Shown here: positions 16,784-27,230 of the stretch, piece by piece
Numbering within the stretch: the stretch's first letter is position 1
How the letters are laid out: each line of letters opens with the position of its first letter
Assembly (NCBI GenBank): GCA_037388465.1
Contig: JARRKE010000003.1
Location: 1-64,000, forward strand
DNA length: 64,000 nt
Reading direction: 5' to 3'
DNA from: Gammaproteobacteria bacterium
GTDB lineage: Bacteria; Pseudomonadota; Gammaproteobacteria; SpSt-1174
Notes under the pieces: model-generated
What the model was told of the DNA's origin: nothing
Database searches by the model: none
The model's input: only the letters and a program-made list of their open reading frames with translations
Program-made: the position numbers and the translations under genes

Positions 16784-17695
16784 ATGAAGCTGGCAATGGT
16801 AGGTCTTGGCCGCATGGGCGGCAACATGGCCCGCCGGCTCCGGCGCGGCGAGATCGAAGTCGTCGGTGTGAACCGTTCCCACGCGGTCACCGAAGAACTC
16901 GCCGCCGAGGTCGGCGTGATTCCCGCCCGCGACATCCCCGAGGCCATCAGCATGTTGTCCGCGCCGCGCATCGTCTGGCTGATGCTGCCGAGCGGCGAGA
17001 TCACCGAACAGGCTATCCAGGAGGCGGCCGCCCATCTCGAGGCGGGCGATCTGCTGGTGGACGGCGGGAACGCGAATTACCGCGACAGCATGCGCCGCGC
17101 CGAGTGGCTGGCCGAACGCGGCATCGAATTCATGGACGTAGGCACCTCGGGCGGCATCTGGGGACTGGCGGAAGGCTACTGCCTGATGGCCGGCGGCAGC
17201 GAGGCCGCTGCGCGTCTGCTGGAACCGGTGTTTAAGGTGCTGGCCCCCGACATTGACCGCGGGTGGGCCCATGTCGGACCGGTCGGGGCGGGACATTTCA
17301 CCAAAATGGTGCATAACGGCATCGAGTACGGAATGATGCAGGCGCTCGCCGAAGGGCTCGATCTGCTGCATGCCAAGCGGGAATTCGACCTCGATCTCGC
17401 GCAGATCAGCGAGCTGTGGCGACACGGTTCGGTGGTGCGTTCCTGGCTGCTCGACCTGACCGCCGATTTTCTGGCCAGGGATCAGGTGCTGGAATCGATC
17501 GCGCCGCATGTCGCCGATTCCGGCGAGGGGCGCTGGACGGTGCTGGAATCCGTCGAGCTGGGTGTGCCGGCGCCGGTGCTGACTCTGGCGCTTTCGATGC
17601 GTTTCGCCAGCCAGGATGAATACGGTTATGCCTATCGCCTGCTGGCGATGATGCGCAAGGGTTTCGGGGGACACGCCGTCGAGACCCGCGCATGA
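16784..17695 (+). CDS. gnd: 6-phosphogluconate dehydrogenase, decarboxylating (short type)
   Basis: A 303-residue enzyme oxidising 6-phosphogluconate to ribulose 5-phosphate. The N-terminal [14 protein letters not shown] is the dinucleotide-binding loop. [23 protein letters not shown], the catalytic Lys region [17 protein letters not shown] and the helical C-terminal domain follow. At about 300 residues it belongs to the short class (YqeC/GntZ type), usually NAD-preferring, rather than the 470-residue E. coli Gnd. A strong AAAGGAGGG site lies upstream of the ATG. It overlaps zwf by four bases and heads gnd-zwf-pgi. Confidence 0.94.
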   Translation: MKLAMVGLGRMGGNMARRLRRGEIEVVGVNRSHAVTEELAAEVGVIPARDIPEAISMLSAPRIVWLMLPSGEITEQAIQEAAAHLEAGDLLVDGGNANYRDSMRRAEWLAERGIEFMDVGTSGGIWGLAEGYCLMAGGSEAAARLLEPVFKVLAPDIDRGWAHVGPVGAGHFTKMVHNGIEYGMMQALAEGLDLLHAKREFDLDLAQISELWRHGSVVRSWLLDLTADFLARDQVLESIAPHVADSGEGRWTVLESVELGVPAPVLTLALSMRFASQDEYGYAYRLLAMMRKGFGGHAVETRA

Positions 17696-19185
17696 ACGGC
17701 AGCCCCATCGATCCCTGCACCTTCGTCATTTTTGGGGCCACCGGGAACCTGGCCTGTAACAAGCTGCTGCCCGCACTGTACCGGCTCGAGGCAGCCGGGC
17801 GACTGCCGGAACAGATGGCGATACTCGGTTTCGGGCGCCGCCCCTGGAGCGACGACGAATGGCGCGCCCAGGTCCGGGCCGATCTCGAGGCCGTCCTGTC
17901 GCAGCCCGATGCCGATGTCCTGGCATCGTTTCTGAACCGCCTGTATTTCCTGGAAGGAGACGTCGCCCGCGATCAGGATTTCGTGCGGCTGCGCGAGGTG
18001 CTGGCGGAACGTCCTGAGTTTCCCCAGAACGTGGTGTTTTACATGGCGCTGCGCCCGGCCGAGTTCGGGGTGGTGAGTCGGCAGCTGGCCGATGCCGGAC
18101 TCAACGAGGAGCGCCGGGGCTGGCGGCGGCTGGTGGTGGAGAAACCCTTCGGTTACGACCTGGAAAGCGCCCAGGTGCTGGACCAGCGTCTGCACCGGCA
18201 TTTCCGCGAGGAGCAGATCTTTCGCATCGATCACTACCTCGGCAAGGGCACGGTGCAGAACATCCTGGTTTTCCGCTTCGCCAACCTCATGCTCGAACCG
18301 CTGTGGAACCGCAATTACATCGATCACGTGCAGATCTCGCATGCCGAAACCAAGGGCATCGAGGGGCGGGCGGATTACTTCGAGAGTGCCGGCGCCCTGC
18401 GGGACATGATCCAGAGCCATCTGCTGCAGATGCTGACCCTGGTGGCCATGGAGCCGCCGGCGAGTCTGGATGCGGAGGCGCTGCGCGACGAGAAGGTGAA
18501 GGTGCTGCGCTCGATCCGGCCGATTTCCAGTACCTCGGTGCACGCGCATGCGTTTCGTGCGCAATATACCGAGGGCCAGCTGGACGGCGGATTGATTCCC
18601 GGTTATCTGCAGGAACCGGGGGTGGCGGCCGACAGCACCACCGAAACCTATGCTGCGCTCAAGCTGTATATCGACAACTGGCGCTGGCGCAACGTGCCGT
18701 TTTATCTGCGCACCGGCAAGCGCATGGCGCGCAGTCAGGCCCAGGTCAGCATCCGTTTCAAGCATCCGCCCCAGCAGCTGTTCCGGGAAACCGCCATCGA
18801 GCGCCTGCGCCCCAACTGGCTGCTGCTCGGCATCCAGCCCGAGGAATGTCTGCGCATGGAGCTGCAGATCAAACAGGAGGGCCTGGAGATGCGTACCCGC
18901 ACCATCCAGCTCGACGCCAGTTATCTCGATACCGAAAAGACCGGCCTGGACGCCTACGATGCGCTGCTGCTGGACGTGATGGCCGGCGACCATTCCCTGT
19001 TCCTGCGCTACGACGAGGTGGCGTGGGCCTGGCGTACCGTCGAGCCGGTCCTCAAGGCCTGGGCCAGCGAGCGCGATTTCATTCACAGTTATCGCGCCGG
19101 CAGCTGGGGGCCGGACGAGTCGGCGCGCCTGTTCGATCGCGACGACCAGCACTGGCGCAACGATATCGACCTGAACTCTGCCTAG
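17692..19185 (+). CDS. zwf: Glucose-6-phosphate 1-dehydrogenase
   Basis: A 497-residue enzyme oxidising glucose 6-phosphate to 6-phosphogluconolactone with NADP (or NAD). The N-terminal [19 protein letters not shown] is the coenzyme-binding motif; VVEKPFGYD and the active-site [13 protein letters not shown] are intact. FYLRTGKRM lies in the C-terminal domain. Its ATG overlaps the gnd stop, so translation is coupled. No phosphogluconolactonase gene is present here. Confidence 0.97.
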   Translation: MNGSPIDPCTFVIFGATGNLACNKLLPALYRLEAAGRLPEQMAILGFGRRPWSDDEWRAQVRADLEAVLSQPDADVLASFLNRLYFLEGDVARDQDFVRLREVLAERPEFPQNVVFYMALRPAEFGVVSRQLADAGLNEERRGWRRLVVEKPFGYDLESAQVLDQRLHRHFREEQIFRIDHYLGKGTVQNILVFRFANLMLEPLWNRNYIDHVQISHAETKGIEGRADYFESAGALRDMIQSHLLQMLTLVAMEPPASLDAEALRDEKVKVLRSIRPISSTSVHAHAFRAQYTEGQLDGGLIPGYLQEPGVAADSTTETYAALKLYIDNWRWRNVPFYLRTGKRMARSQAQVSIRFKHPPQQLFRETAIERLRPNWLLLGIQPEECLRMELQIKQEGLEMRTRTIQLDASYLDTEKTGLDAYDALLLDVMAGDHSLFLRYDEVAWAWRTVEPVLKAWASERDFIHSYRAGSWGPDESARLFDRDDQHWRNDIDLNSA

Positions 19186-19235
19186 TCGGCGGTATCAATA
19201 TTCATATGCGGTTGGATAGATAAAACGGGAGCCGT

Positions 19236-20882
19236 ATGTCACTGACCACGACGCATGCCTGGCAGGCGCTCAGCGCCCATTTCGATTCCATGAAGGATGT
19301 GCATATGCGGGATCTGTTCGCGCGCGATCCCGACCGGTTCGAACGCTTCTCGCTGCGCTTCGAAGACCTGCTGCTCGATTTTTCCAAGAACCGCATCACC
19401 GAAGAGACGATGGAGCTGCTCGTCGGGCTGGCGCAGGAGATGCAAGTCGAGCAATGGCGCGAACGCATGTTCAGCGGCGAGAAGATCAACAACACCGAAG
19501 GGCGTGCGGTGCTGCACACCGCGCTGCGCAACCGTTCCGACCGCCCGGTGTACGTGGACGGCGAGGATGTCATGCCCGGCATCCATGCCGTGCTGGACCG
19601 CATGCGCCGCTTCAGCGACCGCGTGCGCAGCGGCGAATGGCTCGGGCACAGCGGCAAGCCGATCACTGACGTGGTGAACATCGGCATCGGCGGCTCCGAC
19701 CTCGGGCCGCACATGGTGTGCGAGGCGCTGCGTCCCTATGCGCATCCGCGCATCGAGACCCATTTCGTCTCCAACGTCGACGGCACCGCGATCCGCGAGG
19801 TGCTGAGAAGGGTCGATCCGGAGACCGTGCTGTTTATCGTGGCATCCAAGACCTTTACCACCCAGGAGACGATGACCAACGCGCACACCGCGCGCGAGTG
19901 GCTGCTCGACTATCACGAAGATGCCGCGGCGGTCAGCCGGCATTTCGTGGCGGTTTCCACGAATACCGAAGCGGTACGGTCATTCGGGATCGATACCGAG
20001 CATATGTTCGAGTTCTGGGACTGGGTGGGCGGGCGCTACTCGCTGTGGTCGGCGATCGGCCTGCCCATCGTGCTGTCTCTCGGCATGGATCGTTTCGAGG
20101 AGCTGCTGGGTGGCGCCTATGCCATGGACGGGCATTTTCGATCCGCGCCATTGCGGGAAAACCTGCCGGTGGTGCTGGGGCTGCTCGGTATCTGGTACAA
20201 CAATTTTTTCGGTGCCCAGACGCACGCCATCCTGCCCTACGACCAGTACCTGGAATACTTCGCGACGTATTTCCAGCAGGGGGATATGGAGAGCAACGGC
20301 AAGTACATCGATCGCGACGGACGCCGCGTGGGTTACACCACGGGTCCCGTCATCTGGGGGCAGCCGGGCACCAACGGCCAGCATGCGTTTTACCAGTTGA
20401 TCCATCAGGGCACCAAGCTCATCCCCGCGGATTTCCTGGCCGCAGCCGAGACCCACAATCCGGTGGGCGAGCATCACAGGATTCTGCTGTCGAATTTTTT
20501 CGCGCAGCCCGAGGCCCTGATGCAGGGGCGCAGCCTGGAGCAGGCGCGCAACGAAGTGAAAAAACTCGGCCTGCCAAAAGCGGAGATGGATGTACGACTG
20601 CCGCACATGGTCTTCGAAGGCAATCGGCCGACCAACTCGCTGCTGTACCGCAAGCTCACCCCGCATACCCTGGGCATGCTGATTGCGCTGTACGAGCACA
20701 AGATCTTCGTGCAGGGCATCATCTGGCATATCAACTCGTTCGATCAGTGGGGGGTCGAGCTGGGCAAGCAGCTGGCGAAAGCCATCCTGCCGGAACTGGA
20801 AGGCGACGCATCCGTCGCCGGCCACGACAGTTCGACCAACGGCCTGATCAACGCCTACAAGGCGTTGCGTACGGGCGGCTGA
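19236..20882 (+). CDS. pgi: Glucose-6-phosphate isomerase
   Basis: A 548-residue enzyme interconverting glucose 6-phosphate and fructose 6-phosphate. The [11 protein letters not shown] and [12 protein letters not shown] phosphate-binding segments, [14 protein letters not shown], the [19 protein letters not shown] signature and the [11 protein letters not shown] signature are all present. Start follows GGGAGCC. It completes the gnd-zwf-pgi block and ends directly against the stop of the convergent lipoate ligase gene with no base between. Confidence 0.97.
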   Translation: MSLTTTHAWQALSAHFDSMKDVHMRDLFARDPDRFERFSLRFEDLLLDFSKNRITEETMELLVGLAQEMQVEQWRERMFSGEKINNTEGRAVLHTALRNRSDRPVYVDGEDVMPGIHAVLDRMRRFSDRVRSGEWLGHSGKPITDVVNIGIGGSDLGPHMVCEALRPYAHPRIETHFVSNVDGTAIREVLRRVDPETVLFIVASKTFTTQETMTNAHTAREWLLDYHEDAAAVSRHFVAVSTNTEAVRSFGIDTEHMFEFWDWVGGRYSLWSAIGLPIVLSLGMDRFEELLGGAYAMDGHFRSAPLRENLPVVLGLLGIWYNNFFGAQTHAILPYDQYLEYFATYFQQGDMESNGKYIDRDGRRVGYTTGPVIWGQPGTNGQHAFYQLIHQGTKLIPADFLAAAETHNPVGEHHRILLSNFFAQPEALMQGRSLEQARNEVKKLGLPKAEMDVRLPHMVFEGNRPTNSLLYRKLTPHTLGMLIALYEHKIFVQGIIWHINSFDQWGVELGKQLAKAILPELEGDASVAGHDSSTNGLINAYKALRTGG

Positions 20883-21968
20883 TCAGTCCCGGTGCTCGGC
20901 CGCGAGGATGGCTTCGGCGAAATCCGCCGACGTCACCCCCGGCGTCTGCATGAGCGTGCGGGCGTAGACCGCCTCGATGGCCTCCATCAAAGCAGCACGC
21001 TCCAGGCGGACGCCGTGCAGGGCGCGCACCAACGCGGGAATGGCGCTGTCCGGCAGGCAGGTGAAATCACCGGTGAGATCCAGGTCGCGGATATAGCCGT
21101 CGCGGCTCAGTAGTTGAACGCGGATCAGACCACCGGGCGCCTTGTGGTCATGCAGGGTGAGATGCGTGCCCGCGGCGAGCTTGATCCCCTTTTCGATCAG
21201 GCGGCGGCCGACGCTGTAGGTCCACTCGGGATCGGTGAGGGCTCGTTCCTGTTCTGCAATGCGCTCGAGTTCCGCGCCGGTCGGTTCGGATGCGACGATG
21301 TTCACCGCCAGGTCCCGCGCCACCTGTTCGAGGAACGCGCCGATGACCGCCTCGCGGGAGGGTGGTTGCCCGAGTTCACGGCGCATGGTGGTGATGTAGT
21401 CGCCGAGACCCTGGCGCAGTTTGTCCCGGAACTTCTCCGAAGGTACCCGCAGGCACTGTGCCATCATGTCGAAGTCGAAATCGAACATGAAGCTTCCCAC
21501 CGCTACGCTGGCATCGTCGATGTGTGCCGCGCCGGTGCCGCCGATCTTGCGCCCTTTGACGTGAATATCGTTGATGGGGCGCAGCACGGCCTCCACACCG
21601 AAACGCCGATAAGTGTTGACCACCGGTTCGATGAATATGGGAAACATCCGCTCCACCAGGGCGGGGACGAGCCGCCGCGGGTAGATGAAATGAAAGAACA
21701 GCTGGTTGTGGTCCAGGTAAACGGCGCCGCCACCTACTTCGCGCCGAATGACGGCGAGGCCGTTGGCCCGGCAGAAATCTTCGTCGACTTCGAGTTCCAC
21801 CGATTGATGGCGGCCGACGCAGACATAAGGATTGGCGGGGTTGACCAGGGTCAGGACGGGATCATCGTCCGATCCGAGCTGGCGGGCTATGCCGTGGTAG
21901 ATGGCTTGAGAGCGAATATCAGGTTGCGTTCCGAAATCGATCACGCGCAGGTTCATCTGGTCTGACAT
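20883..21968 (-). CDS. Lipoate-protein ligase A family protein
   Basis: A 361-residue protein. Residues about 10-245 form the BPL/LplA catalytic domain: NPYVCVGRHQSVELEVD, the RREVGGGAVYLDHNQLFFHF segment with the RRxxGGGAVYHD-type motif, and KGRKIGGTGA with the catalytic Lys. The C-terminal 100 residues look like the accessory domain of LplA-type ligases (KAPGGLIRVQL, GDFTCLP). It should adenylate lipoate and attach it to lipoyl domains. Start chosen at 21968 because AGGA lies eight bases upstream; MNLRV at 21956 is an alternative. No lipoyl-domain protein or heterodisulfide-reductase gene is in the window, so its target is unknown. Confidence 0.82.
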   Translation of the reverse strand: MSDQMNLRVIDFGTQPDIRSQAIYHGIARQLGSDDDPVLTLVNPANPYVCVGRHQSVELEVDEDFCRANGLAVIRREVGGGAVYLDHNQLFFHFIYPRRLVPALVERMFPIFIEPVVNTYRRFGVEAVLRPINDIHVKGRKIGGTGAAHIDDASVAVGSFMFDFDFDMMAQCLRVPSEKFRDKLRQGLGDYITTMRRELGQPPSREAVIGAFLEQVARDLAVNIVASEPTGAELERIAEQERALTDPEWTYSVGRRLIEKGIKLAAGTHLTLHDHKAPGGLIRVQLLSRDGYIRDLDLTGDFTCLPDSAIPALVRALHGVRLERAALMEAIEAVYARTLMQTPGVTSADFAEAILAAEHRD

Positions 21969-22088
21969 TCCGCTGTCCTGGATGCTCGCTAGCAGTGTAG
22001 TAGAGCGCTGGAAAACAACCAATCCATGGTCATTTTGTGTGCAGCCGGATGCTGGAGGGCGGGGAACGCCGCGCCGTATACTGCCGGA

Positions 22089-23567
22089 ATGAGCGAGCTA
22101 CCCAGTCGACTGTATACGGCCGAACAAACCCGGGATCTGGATCGCATCGCCATCGAGGAACACCGCATGGCGGGCTATGATCTCATGTTGCGCGCGGGTC
22201 GGGCGGCGTTCGAGTGCCTGTCGGCCTGCTGGCCGCAGGCCGAACATCTGGCGGTGCTGTGCGGCGCCGGCAACAACGCGGGCGACGGTTATGTGGTGGC
22301 ACGTCTGGCGCGTGAATCCGGCTACCGGGTGGACGTGCTCCAGGTCGGCAAGGCCGCGGCCCTGAAGGGCGATGCGCGGCGCGCCTGTGACGACTTCGTG
22401 GATGAAGGCGGGCAGGTGCTGCCTTATGACGGGCGGCTGCCCGGCGTGGACGTGATCGTCGATGCACTGTTCGGTACCGGCCTCTCCCGCCCCGTGGCCG
22501 GGGATTACAAGACCCTGATCGAGGCGGTGAATCACGCGGCGGCGCCGGTGCTGTCCCTGGACCTGCCTTCCGGGCTCGGCGCCGACACGGGCATGCCGCT
22601 GGGTGCGGCGGTCCGCGCCGATCACACCATTACCTTTATCGGGCTCAAACGCGGCTTGTTGACCGGGGAAGGTCCCGCCTACTGCGGCGAGCTGCATTTC
22701 GCCAACCTGAGTGTGCCGCGCGGCGTGTACCGGCAGGTGGAACCGGTTGCCTGGCGCTTGAGCGACGCGGATCTGGCGGCTCATCTCGGACCGCGCATGC
22801 GTACTGCGCACAAGGGCCATTTCGGTCACGTGCTGATCGTCGGCGGCGAGTCGGGTTACGCGGGTGCATTGCGTATGGCCGGGGAGGCGGCGTTGCGGGT
22901 CGGTGCGGGGCTGGTCAGCCTGGCGACCCGCGCCGCGCACGCCGGCCAGATTGCGGCCCAACGCCCCGAATTGATGTGCCACGGCGTCGAGTCGCTGGAC
23001 GATCTGGCCCCCCTGCTGGCCCGGGCCACGGTGGTGGCAGTCGGTCCGGGGCTGGGGCAGGGTGACTGGGGGCGCGCGCTGTTCAAGCACCTGAAAACCC
23101 AACCGGCCTTGCGGGTGATCGACGCGGACGGGCTCAACCTGCTCGCTGAGCAGGGCGGTGAGAATGGTCACCGCGATTGGGTGCTGACGCCGCATCCCGG
23201 CGAGGCGGGGCGTCTGTTGGGCCTGCCTGCCGCCCAGGTGCAGGCGGACCGGTTTGCGGCGGCAGCCGCGATCCGGCGTCGCTACGGCGGGATCTGCGTC
23301 CTCAAAGGGGCGGGCACGCTGGTCGATTCGACCGCCCGCACGGCGATCTGCGACGCGGGCAATCCGGGTATGGCCTCGGGCGGGATGGGCGATGTGCTGA
23401 CCGGCGTGGTCAGTGGCCTGCTGGCTCAGGGCCTGAGCCCGGCCGTCGCTGCCGAAGTGGGTGTGTGCTTGCACGCCAGGGCGGCTGATCTGGCGGCCGG
23501 TCAGGGTGAACGCGGCCTGCTGGCCAGCGATCTGTTTCCCTTTTTGCGCAAGCTGGCCAATCCATGA
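22089..23567 (+). CDS. nnr: Bifunctional NAD(P)H-hydrate epimerase / ADP-dependent dehydratase
   Basis: A 492-residue metabolite-repair enzyme. The N-terminal half (residues 1-210) is the YjeF_N epimerase with LCGAGNNAGDGYVVARLA; the C-terminal half is the ribokinase-fold dehydratase with GGESGYAGALRMAGEAALRVGAG, VGPGLG, the DADGLNLL and the GNPGMASGGMGDVLTG motif. Together they recover hydrated NADH and NADPH. The ATG at 22089 matches the usual N-terminus (RLYTAEQTRDLD); upstream in-frame starts add an unrelated leader. It overlaps tsaE by four bases, a widely conserved pair. Confidence 0.95.
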   Translation: MSELPSRLYTAEQTRDLDRIAIEEHRMAGYDLMLRAGRAAFECLSACWPQAEHLAVLCGAGNNAGDGYVVARLARESGYRVDVLQVGKAAALKGDARRACDDFVDEGGQVLPYDGRLPGVDVIVDALFGTGLSRPVAGDYKTLIEAVNHAAAPVLSLDLPSGLGADTGMPLGAAVRADHTITFIGLKRGLLTGEGPAYCGELHFANLSVPRGVYRQVEPVAWRLSDADLAAHLGPRMRTAHKGHFGHVLIVGGESGYAGALRMAGEAALRVGAGLVSLATRAAHAGQIAAQRPELMCHGVESLDDLAPLLARATVVAVGPGLGQGDWGRALFKHLKTQPALRVIDADGLNLLAEQGGENGHRDWVLTPHPGEAGRLLGLPAAQVQADRFAAAAAIRRRYGGICVLKGAGTLVDSTARTAICDAGNPGMASGGMGDVLTGVVSGLLAQGLSPAVAAEVGVCLHARAADLAAGQGERGLLASDLFPFLRKLANP

Positions 23568-24049
23568 GACTCCATTTGCCCGACGAAACGGCCCAGCTCG
23601 AACTGGGGGCCGCGCTGGCGCGATACTGTCCTGCGGGTGCGCTGGTCACGCTCAGAGGCGATCTCGGTGCCGGCAAGACCACGCTGGTACGCGGCTTTTT
23701 GCGCGAGTACGGCTACCGTGGGGCCGTGAAAAGTCCGACCTATACGCTCGTGGAACCGTATGAATTTTCTGGAATAGCCGTTTATCATTTTGATTTATAT
23801 AGGCTTTCTTCTCCGCTGGAGCTGGAGGAGATGGGGCTTCGGGACTACTTCGATTCGAACGCCATCTGCCTGGTGGAGTGGCCGGAACGGGCCGGAAAGG
23901 CCTTGCCCGAAGCCGATGTACAGGTGGTGTTGCGCTACCTGGCGCCCGGGCGGGAGGCGCAGCTGAGCTTTGCGGGCACCGGCGGTGAGGCGGTGGCGGC
24001 CGCGCTGCTAACTGAGAAGGTTCTGAAGGAATATCTCCTATCTGATTAA
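23564..24049 (+). CDS. tsaE: tRNA threonylcarbamoyladenosine biosynthesis ATPase TsaE
   Basis: A 161-residue P-loop ATPase (RGDLGAGKTTLVRGFL) that works with TsaB, TsaC and TsaD to make t6A37 in ANN-decoding tRNAs. SPTYTLVEPY, HFDLYRL and CLVEWPERA are family hallmarks. ATGA overlap with nnr. The stretch at 23760-23815 coding for the HFDLYRL region is markedly AT-rich compared with its surroundings. Confidence 0.96.
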   Translation: MRLHLPDETAQLELGAALARYCPAGALVTLRGDLGAGKTTLVRGFLREYGYRGAVKSPTYTLVEPYEFSGIAVYHFDLYRLSSPLELEEMGLRDYFDSNAICLVEWPERAGKALPEADVQVVLRYLAPGREAQLSFAGTGGEAVAAALLTEKVLKEYLLSD

Positions 24050-24084
24050 ATTTATTGACAATTGACCTTGAACTTTAGCTCGGA

Positions 24085-24121
24085 ATGGGTTACTCATATA
24101 GCATGAAGCGAGGTAACCCAT
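24085..24121. repeat. Inverted repeat upstream of amiC
   Basis: Perfect 9-base arms ATGGGTTAC (24085-24093) and GTAACCCAT (24113-24121) separated by 19 bases. The right arm ends two bases before the AGGAG ribosome site of amiC. It may be an operator, or an mRNA hairpin near the translation start. Confidence 0.5.
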
Positions 24122-24136
24122 AGCAGGAGAGCTGTG

Positions 24137-25369
24137 ATGGACCGTTTTGGGCACGATGAGCTGCGCAGAAAGTTCCTCATTCGCTTGCTCGAGGCATCGG
24201 GCGCGGTGACTGCTGCCAGCCTGTTTCCGGGGACCGTGTTCGCTGCCGAGGCCGCGGCCGTAGTGAAAGGGGTGCGCATGTCCAAGGACAAAGACGCGAC
24301 CCGTGTCGTATTCGACCTGACCGGCGATCCCGATCATCATCTTTTTGTGCTGCACAATCCCAACCGCGTGGTCATCGACTTCAGTCGCTCCGCGGTCAAG
24401 GATTCGCTGGATCTGTTCGCGCTGCCGAATTCCATGGTCAAGGGAATCCGCTATGCGCCGCGCAACGTGAACGATCTGCGTGTAGTGCTGGACCTGCGGC
24501 AGGCGGCCCAACCCAGCAGCTTTCTGATCAAGCCGACTGCCGGCAATCCGGATTACCGATTGGTCGTGGACCTCAAGCAAACGGATGCCAGCCATCCCGA
24601 GCCGGTCATGACCATGGATCATATCGATCGCGAATTGCGCGACGTCGTCGTGGCGATCGATCCCGGCCATGGCGGCAAGGATCCGGGGGCCGTCGGCAAA
24701 CACGGCACTTATGAGAAAAGCGTGGTGCTCGACATGGGCAGGCGCCTGCATCATCGCCTGAACCGCGAAAAGGGCATTCGTACCTTCATGACCCGCGACC
24801 GGGACGTTTTCCTGCCGCTGCGTGAACGGGTGCGCATCGCCCGTCAGCAGAAGGCGGACATGTTCATTTCCATCCATGCGGATGCCTCCACGGACCGCCG
24901 GGTCAGGGGTTCGTCGGTGTATATCCTGTCCGAGCACGGCGCCTCCAGTGAGATGGCGCGCCGCCTGGCGGACCGGGAGAACAACGCCGACCTGGTGGGC
25001 GGCGTGAATCTCAGCGACAAGGACCAGATGCTGGCTTCCGTGCTGCTCGACCTGTCCCAGACGGCCACCATCGAGGCGAGCACCGATCTCGCCGACGACG
25101 TGCTGGATCATCTCGATCGCGTCGGGCGCATATTCAGCAACCGCGTGGAGCGGGCCGGCTTCGTAGTGCTCAAGTCGCCGGATATCCCCTCGGTGCTGGT
25201 GGAGACGGCGTTCATCTCCAATCCGCGGGAGGAGCGCCTGCTGCGAACCCGGGGCTTCCAGGACAAGATCGTCCATGCGCTGCACAACGGTATCCACAAT
25301 TACTTCAAGGAAAACGCGCCGCCCGGCACCTTGCTGGCCGCGCTCAACCGCAAGCAGAACGTGGGCTGA
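24137..25369 (+). CDS. amiC: N-acetylmuramoyl-L-alanine amidase (AmiC-like)
   Basis: A 410-residue periplasmic amidase that cuts the amide bond between MurNAc and the stem peptide during daughter-cell separation. The N-terminus has a twin-arginine-type signal (RRKFLIRLLEASG), as in E. coli AmiC. Residues about 35-140 form the AMIN domain for septal localisation. Residues about 170-395 form the Amidase_3 domain with zinc ligands in AIDPGHGGKDPG (His), TYEKSVVLDM (Glu) and ISIHADAS (His), and the catalytic Glu in VLVETAFISNP. A GTG directly before the ATG could add one residue; the ATG fits the AGGAG spacing. No LysM domain is present. Confidence 0.94.
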   Translation: MDRFGHDELRRKFLIRLLEASGAVTAASLFPGTVFAAEAAAVVKGVRMSKDKDATRVVFDLTGDPDHHLFVLHNPNRVVIDFSRSAVKDSLDLFALPNSMVKGIRYAPRNVNDLRVVLDLRQAAQPSSFLIKPTAGNPDYRLVVDLKQTDASHPEPVMTMDHIDRELRDVVVAIDPGHGGKDPGAVGKHGTYEKSVVLDMGRRLHHRLNREKGIRTFMTRDRDVFLPLRERVRIARQQKADMFISIHADASTDRRVRGSSVYILSEHGASSEMARRLADRENNADLVGGVNLSDKDQMLASVLLDLSQTATIEASTDLADDVLDHLDRVGRIFSNRVERAGFVVLKSPDIPSVLVETAFISNPREERLLRTRGFQDKIVHALHNGIHNYFKENAPPGTLLAALNRKQNVG

Positions 25370-25415
25370 GCCCAACCCGCTTTATCCGTTCGCGCAGGCG
25401 CAGTAAGCTGTCCGG

Positions 25416-27221
25416 ATGAGCCACATCCGGCAGCTGCCGCCACAACTGATCAACCAGATTGCCGCGGGTGAAGTGGTCGAGCGCCCGGCCTCCGTCGTCA
25501 AGGAGCTGCTCGAAAACAGCCTCGACGCCGGCGCGCGCGCGATCCATGTCGAAACCGAGCAGGGGGGTACCCGACGCATTCGGGTGCGCGACGACGGTAT
25601 CGGCATCCCCGCCGACGAGCTGGCCCTCGCCCTGAGCCGCCACGCCACCAGCAAGATCACTTCCCTCGACGACCTGGAACGGGTCAACAGTCTCGGCTTC
25701 CGGGGCGAGGCGCTGCCCAGCATCGCATCCGTCTCCCGCCTGACGCTGACCTCGCGGGCACGGGATGCGGAACACGCCTGGCAGGTGAGCAGCGACGGCA
25801 GCGACCGGGTCGGCGAGCCGCAGCCGGCCGCGCACGATACGGGGACCTCGGTCGACGTGCGCGATCTGTTCTTCAACGTGCCGGCACGGCGCAAGTTTTT
25901 GCGCACGGAGCGCACCGAACACCAGCATATCGAACAGCTGCTGCGGCGCATCGCGCTGAGCCGCTACGAGATCGCCTTCGAACTGCGCCACAACGGACGC
26001 ACCGTCAACCGCTGGCCGGTGGCGCAGGATCAGGCCGGCATGGGCCGACGCGTCGCCGAGGTCTGCGGCGAACCCTTCGTCGAGGAGGCGGTGTTCATCG
26101 AGCACGCGGCGGCAGGGCTGCGGCTGTGGGGCTGGATCGCACGCCCGACCTTTTCCCGCGCCCAGGCCGACCTGCAGTACTTCTACGTCAACGGCCGCAT
26201 GGTGCGCGACAAGGTCATCGCCCATGCGGTCCGGCAGGCCTATCAGGACGTGCTGTACCACGGCCGTCATCCGGCCTTCGTCCTGTATCTGGAACTCGAC
26301 CCTGCCTTGGTGGACGTCAACGCTCATCCCACCAAGCACGAGGTGCGGTTCCGGGAACAGCGCCTGGTGCACGATTTTCTCTATCGCACCCTGTCCGAGG
26401 CGATCGCCGGTCTGCGGCCGGGCGCGAATGCCCCGCAGCCTGTGTTGACAGCCGATGCGGAGAGAACCGGTTCCGCGCCGCATCCGGACACCGCCGGCCG
26501 GGTCTGGCAGTCCCCGCCACGCCAGAGCGGTCTGGGCCTGGCCGCCGCCGAGCAGACGGCCGTGTACGCCGCCCTGCACGAGCCGGCAGTGGCGCAGGCG
26601 GTTGCGGCCGAGGCCGAGATGCAACCCGGGGCGGATATCCCCCCGCTGGGGTATGCTCTGGCCCAGCTGGCCGGCATCTATATCCTGGCCGAGAACGCGC
26701 AGGGACTGGTGCTGGTGGACATGCACGCGGCCCATGAACGCATTACCTATGAACAGCTCAAGACGGCCTGGGCGGGCGAAGGAATCAGGGCGCAGCCGCT
26801 GCTGGTGCCCCTCAAGCTGCATGTCAGCCAGGCCGAGGCGGAACTGGCGGAGACCCACGATACGGTGTTCCGTGAGCTCGGTCTGGAGCTGGATCGTATC
26901 GGACCGGAGGCGCTGATGGTGCGCGCGGTCCCCGCCTTGCTGGCCCGCTCCGATGTGGCGCAGCTGGTGCGGGACGTGCTGGCGGACCTGCGCGTCCATG
27001 GCGAGAGTTCCCGGCTGGCCGAACATCGCAACGAAATTCTTTCCACCATGGCCTGCCACGGATCCGTTCGCGCCAACCGCCGGCTGACGCAAGCTGAAAT
27101 GGATGCGCTGCTGCGTGACATGGAACGTACCGAACGCAGCGGCCAGTGCAATCACGGACGACCGACCTGGGTGCAGCTTTCCATCGCCCAGCTCGACAAG
27201 TTGTTCCTGCGAGGACAGTAG
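25416..27221 (+). CDS. mutL: DNA mismatch repair protein MutL
   Basis: A 601-residue GHKL ATPase linking MutS mismatch recognition to strand excision. The N-terminal ATPase has [38 protein letters not shown] and [10 protein letters not shown] variable linker around residues 340-405 leads to the C-terminal dimerisation domain with DMHAAHER and QCNHGRPT. I see no DQHA-E-X2-E endonuclease motif: [12 protein letters not shown] lacks the acidic spacing, so it is probably the non-endonuclease enterobacterial type. It sits in the usual amiC-mutL-miaA-hfq order. Confidence 0.96.
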   Translation: MSHIRQLPPQLINQIAAGEVVERPASVVKELLENSLDAGARAIHVETEQGGTRRIRVRDDGIGIPADELALALSRHATSKITSLDDLERVNSLGFRGEALPSIASVSRLTLTSRARDAEHAWQVSSDGSDRVGEPQPAAHDTGTSVDVRDLFFNVPARRKFLRTERTEHQHIEQLLRRIALSRYEIAFELRHNGRTVNRWPVAQDQAGMGRRVAEVCGEPFVEEAVFIEHAAAGLRLWGWIARPTFSRAQADLQYFYVNGRMVRDKVIAHAVRQAYQDVLYHGRHPAFVLYLELDPALVDVNAHPTKHEVRFREQRLVHDFLYRTLSEAIAGLRPGANAPQPVLTADAERTGSAPHPDTAGRVWQSPPRQSGLGLAAAEQTAVYAALHEPAVAQAVAAEAEMQPGADIPPLGYALAQLAGIYILAENAQGLVLVDMHAAHERITYEQLKTAWAGEGIRAQPLLVPLKLHVSQAEAELAETHDTVFRELGLELDRIGPEALMVRAVPALLARSDVAQLVRDVLADLRVHGESSRLAEHRNEILSTMACHGSVRANRRLTQAEMDALLRDMERTERSGQCNHGRPTWVQLSIAQLDKLFLRGQ

Positions 27222-27230
27222 GATCTGCAA

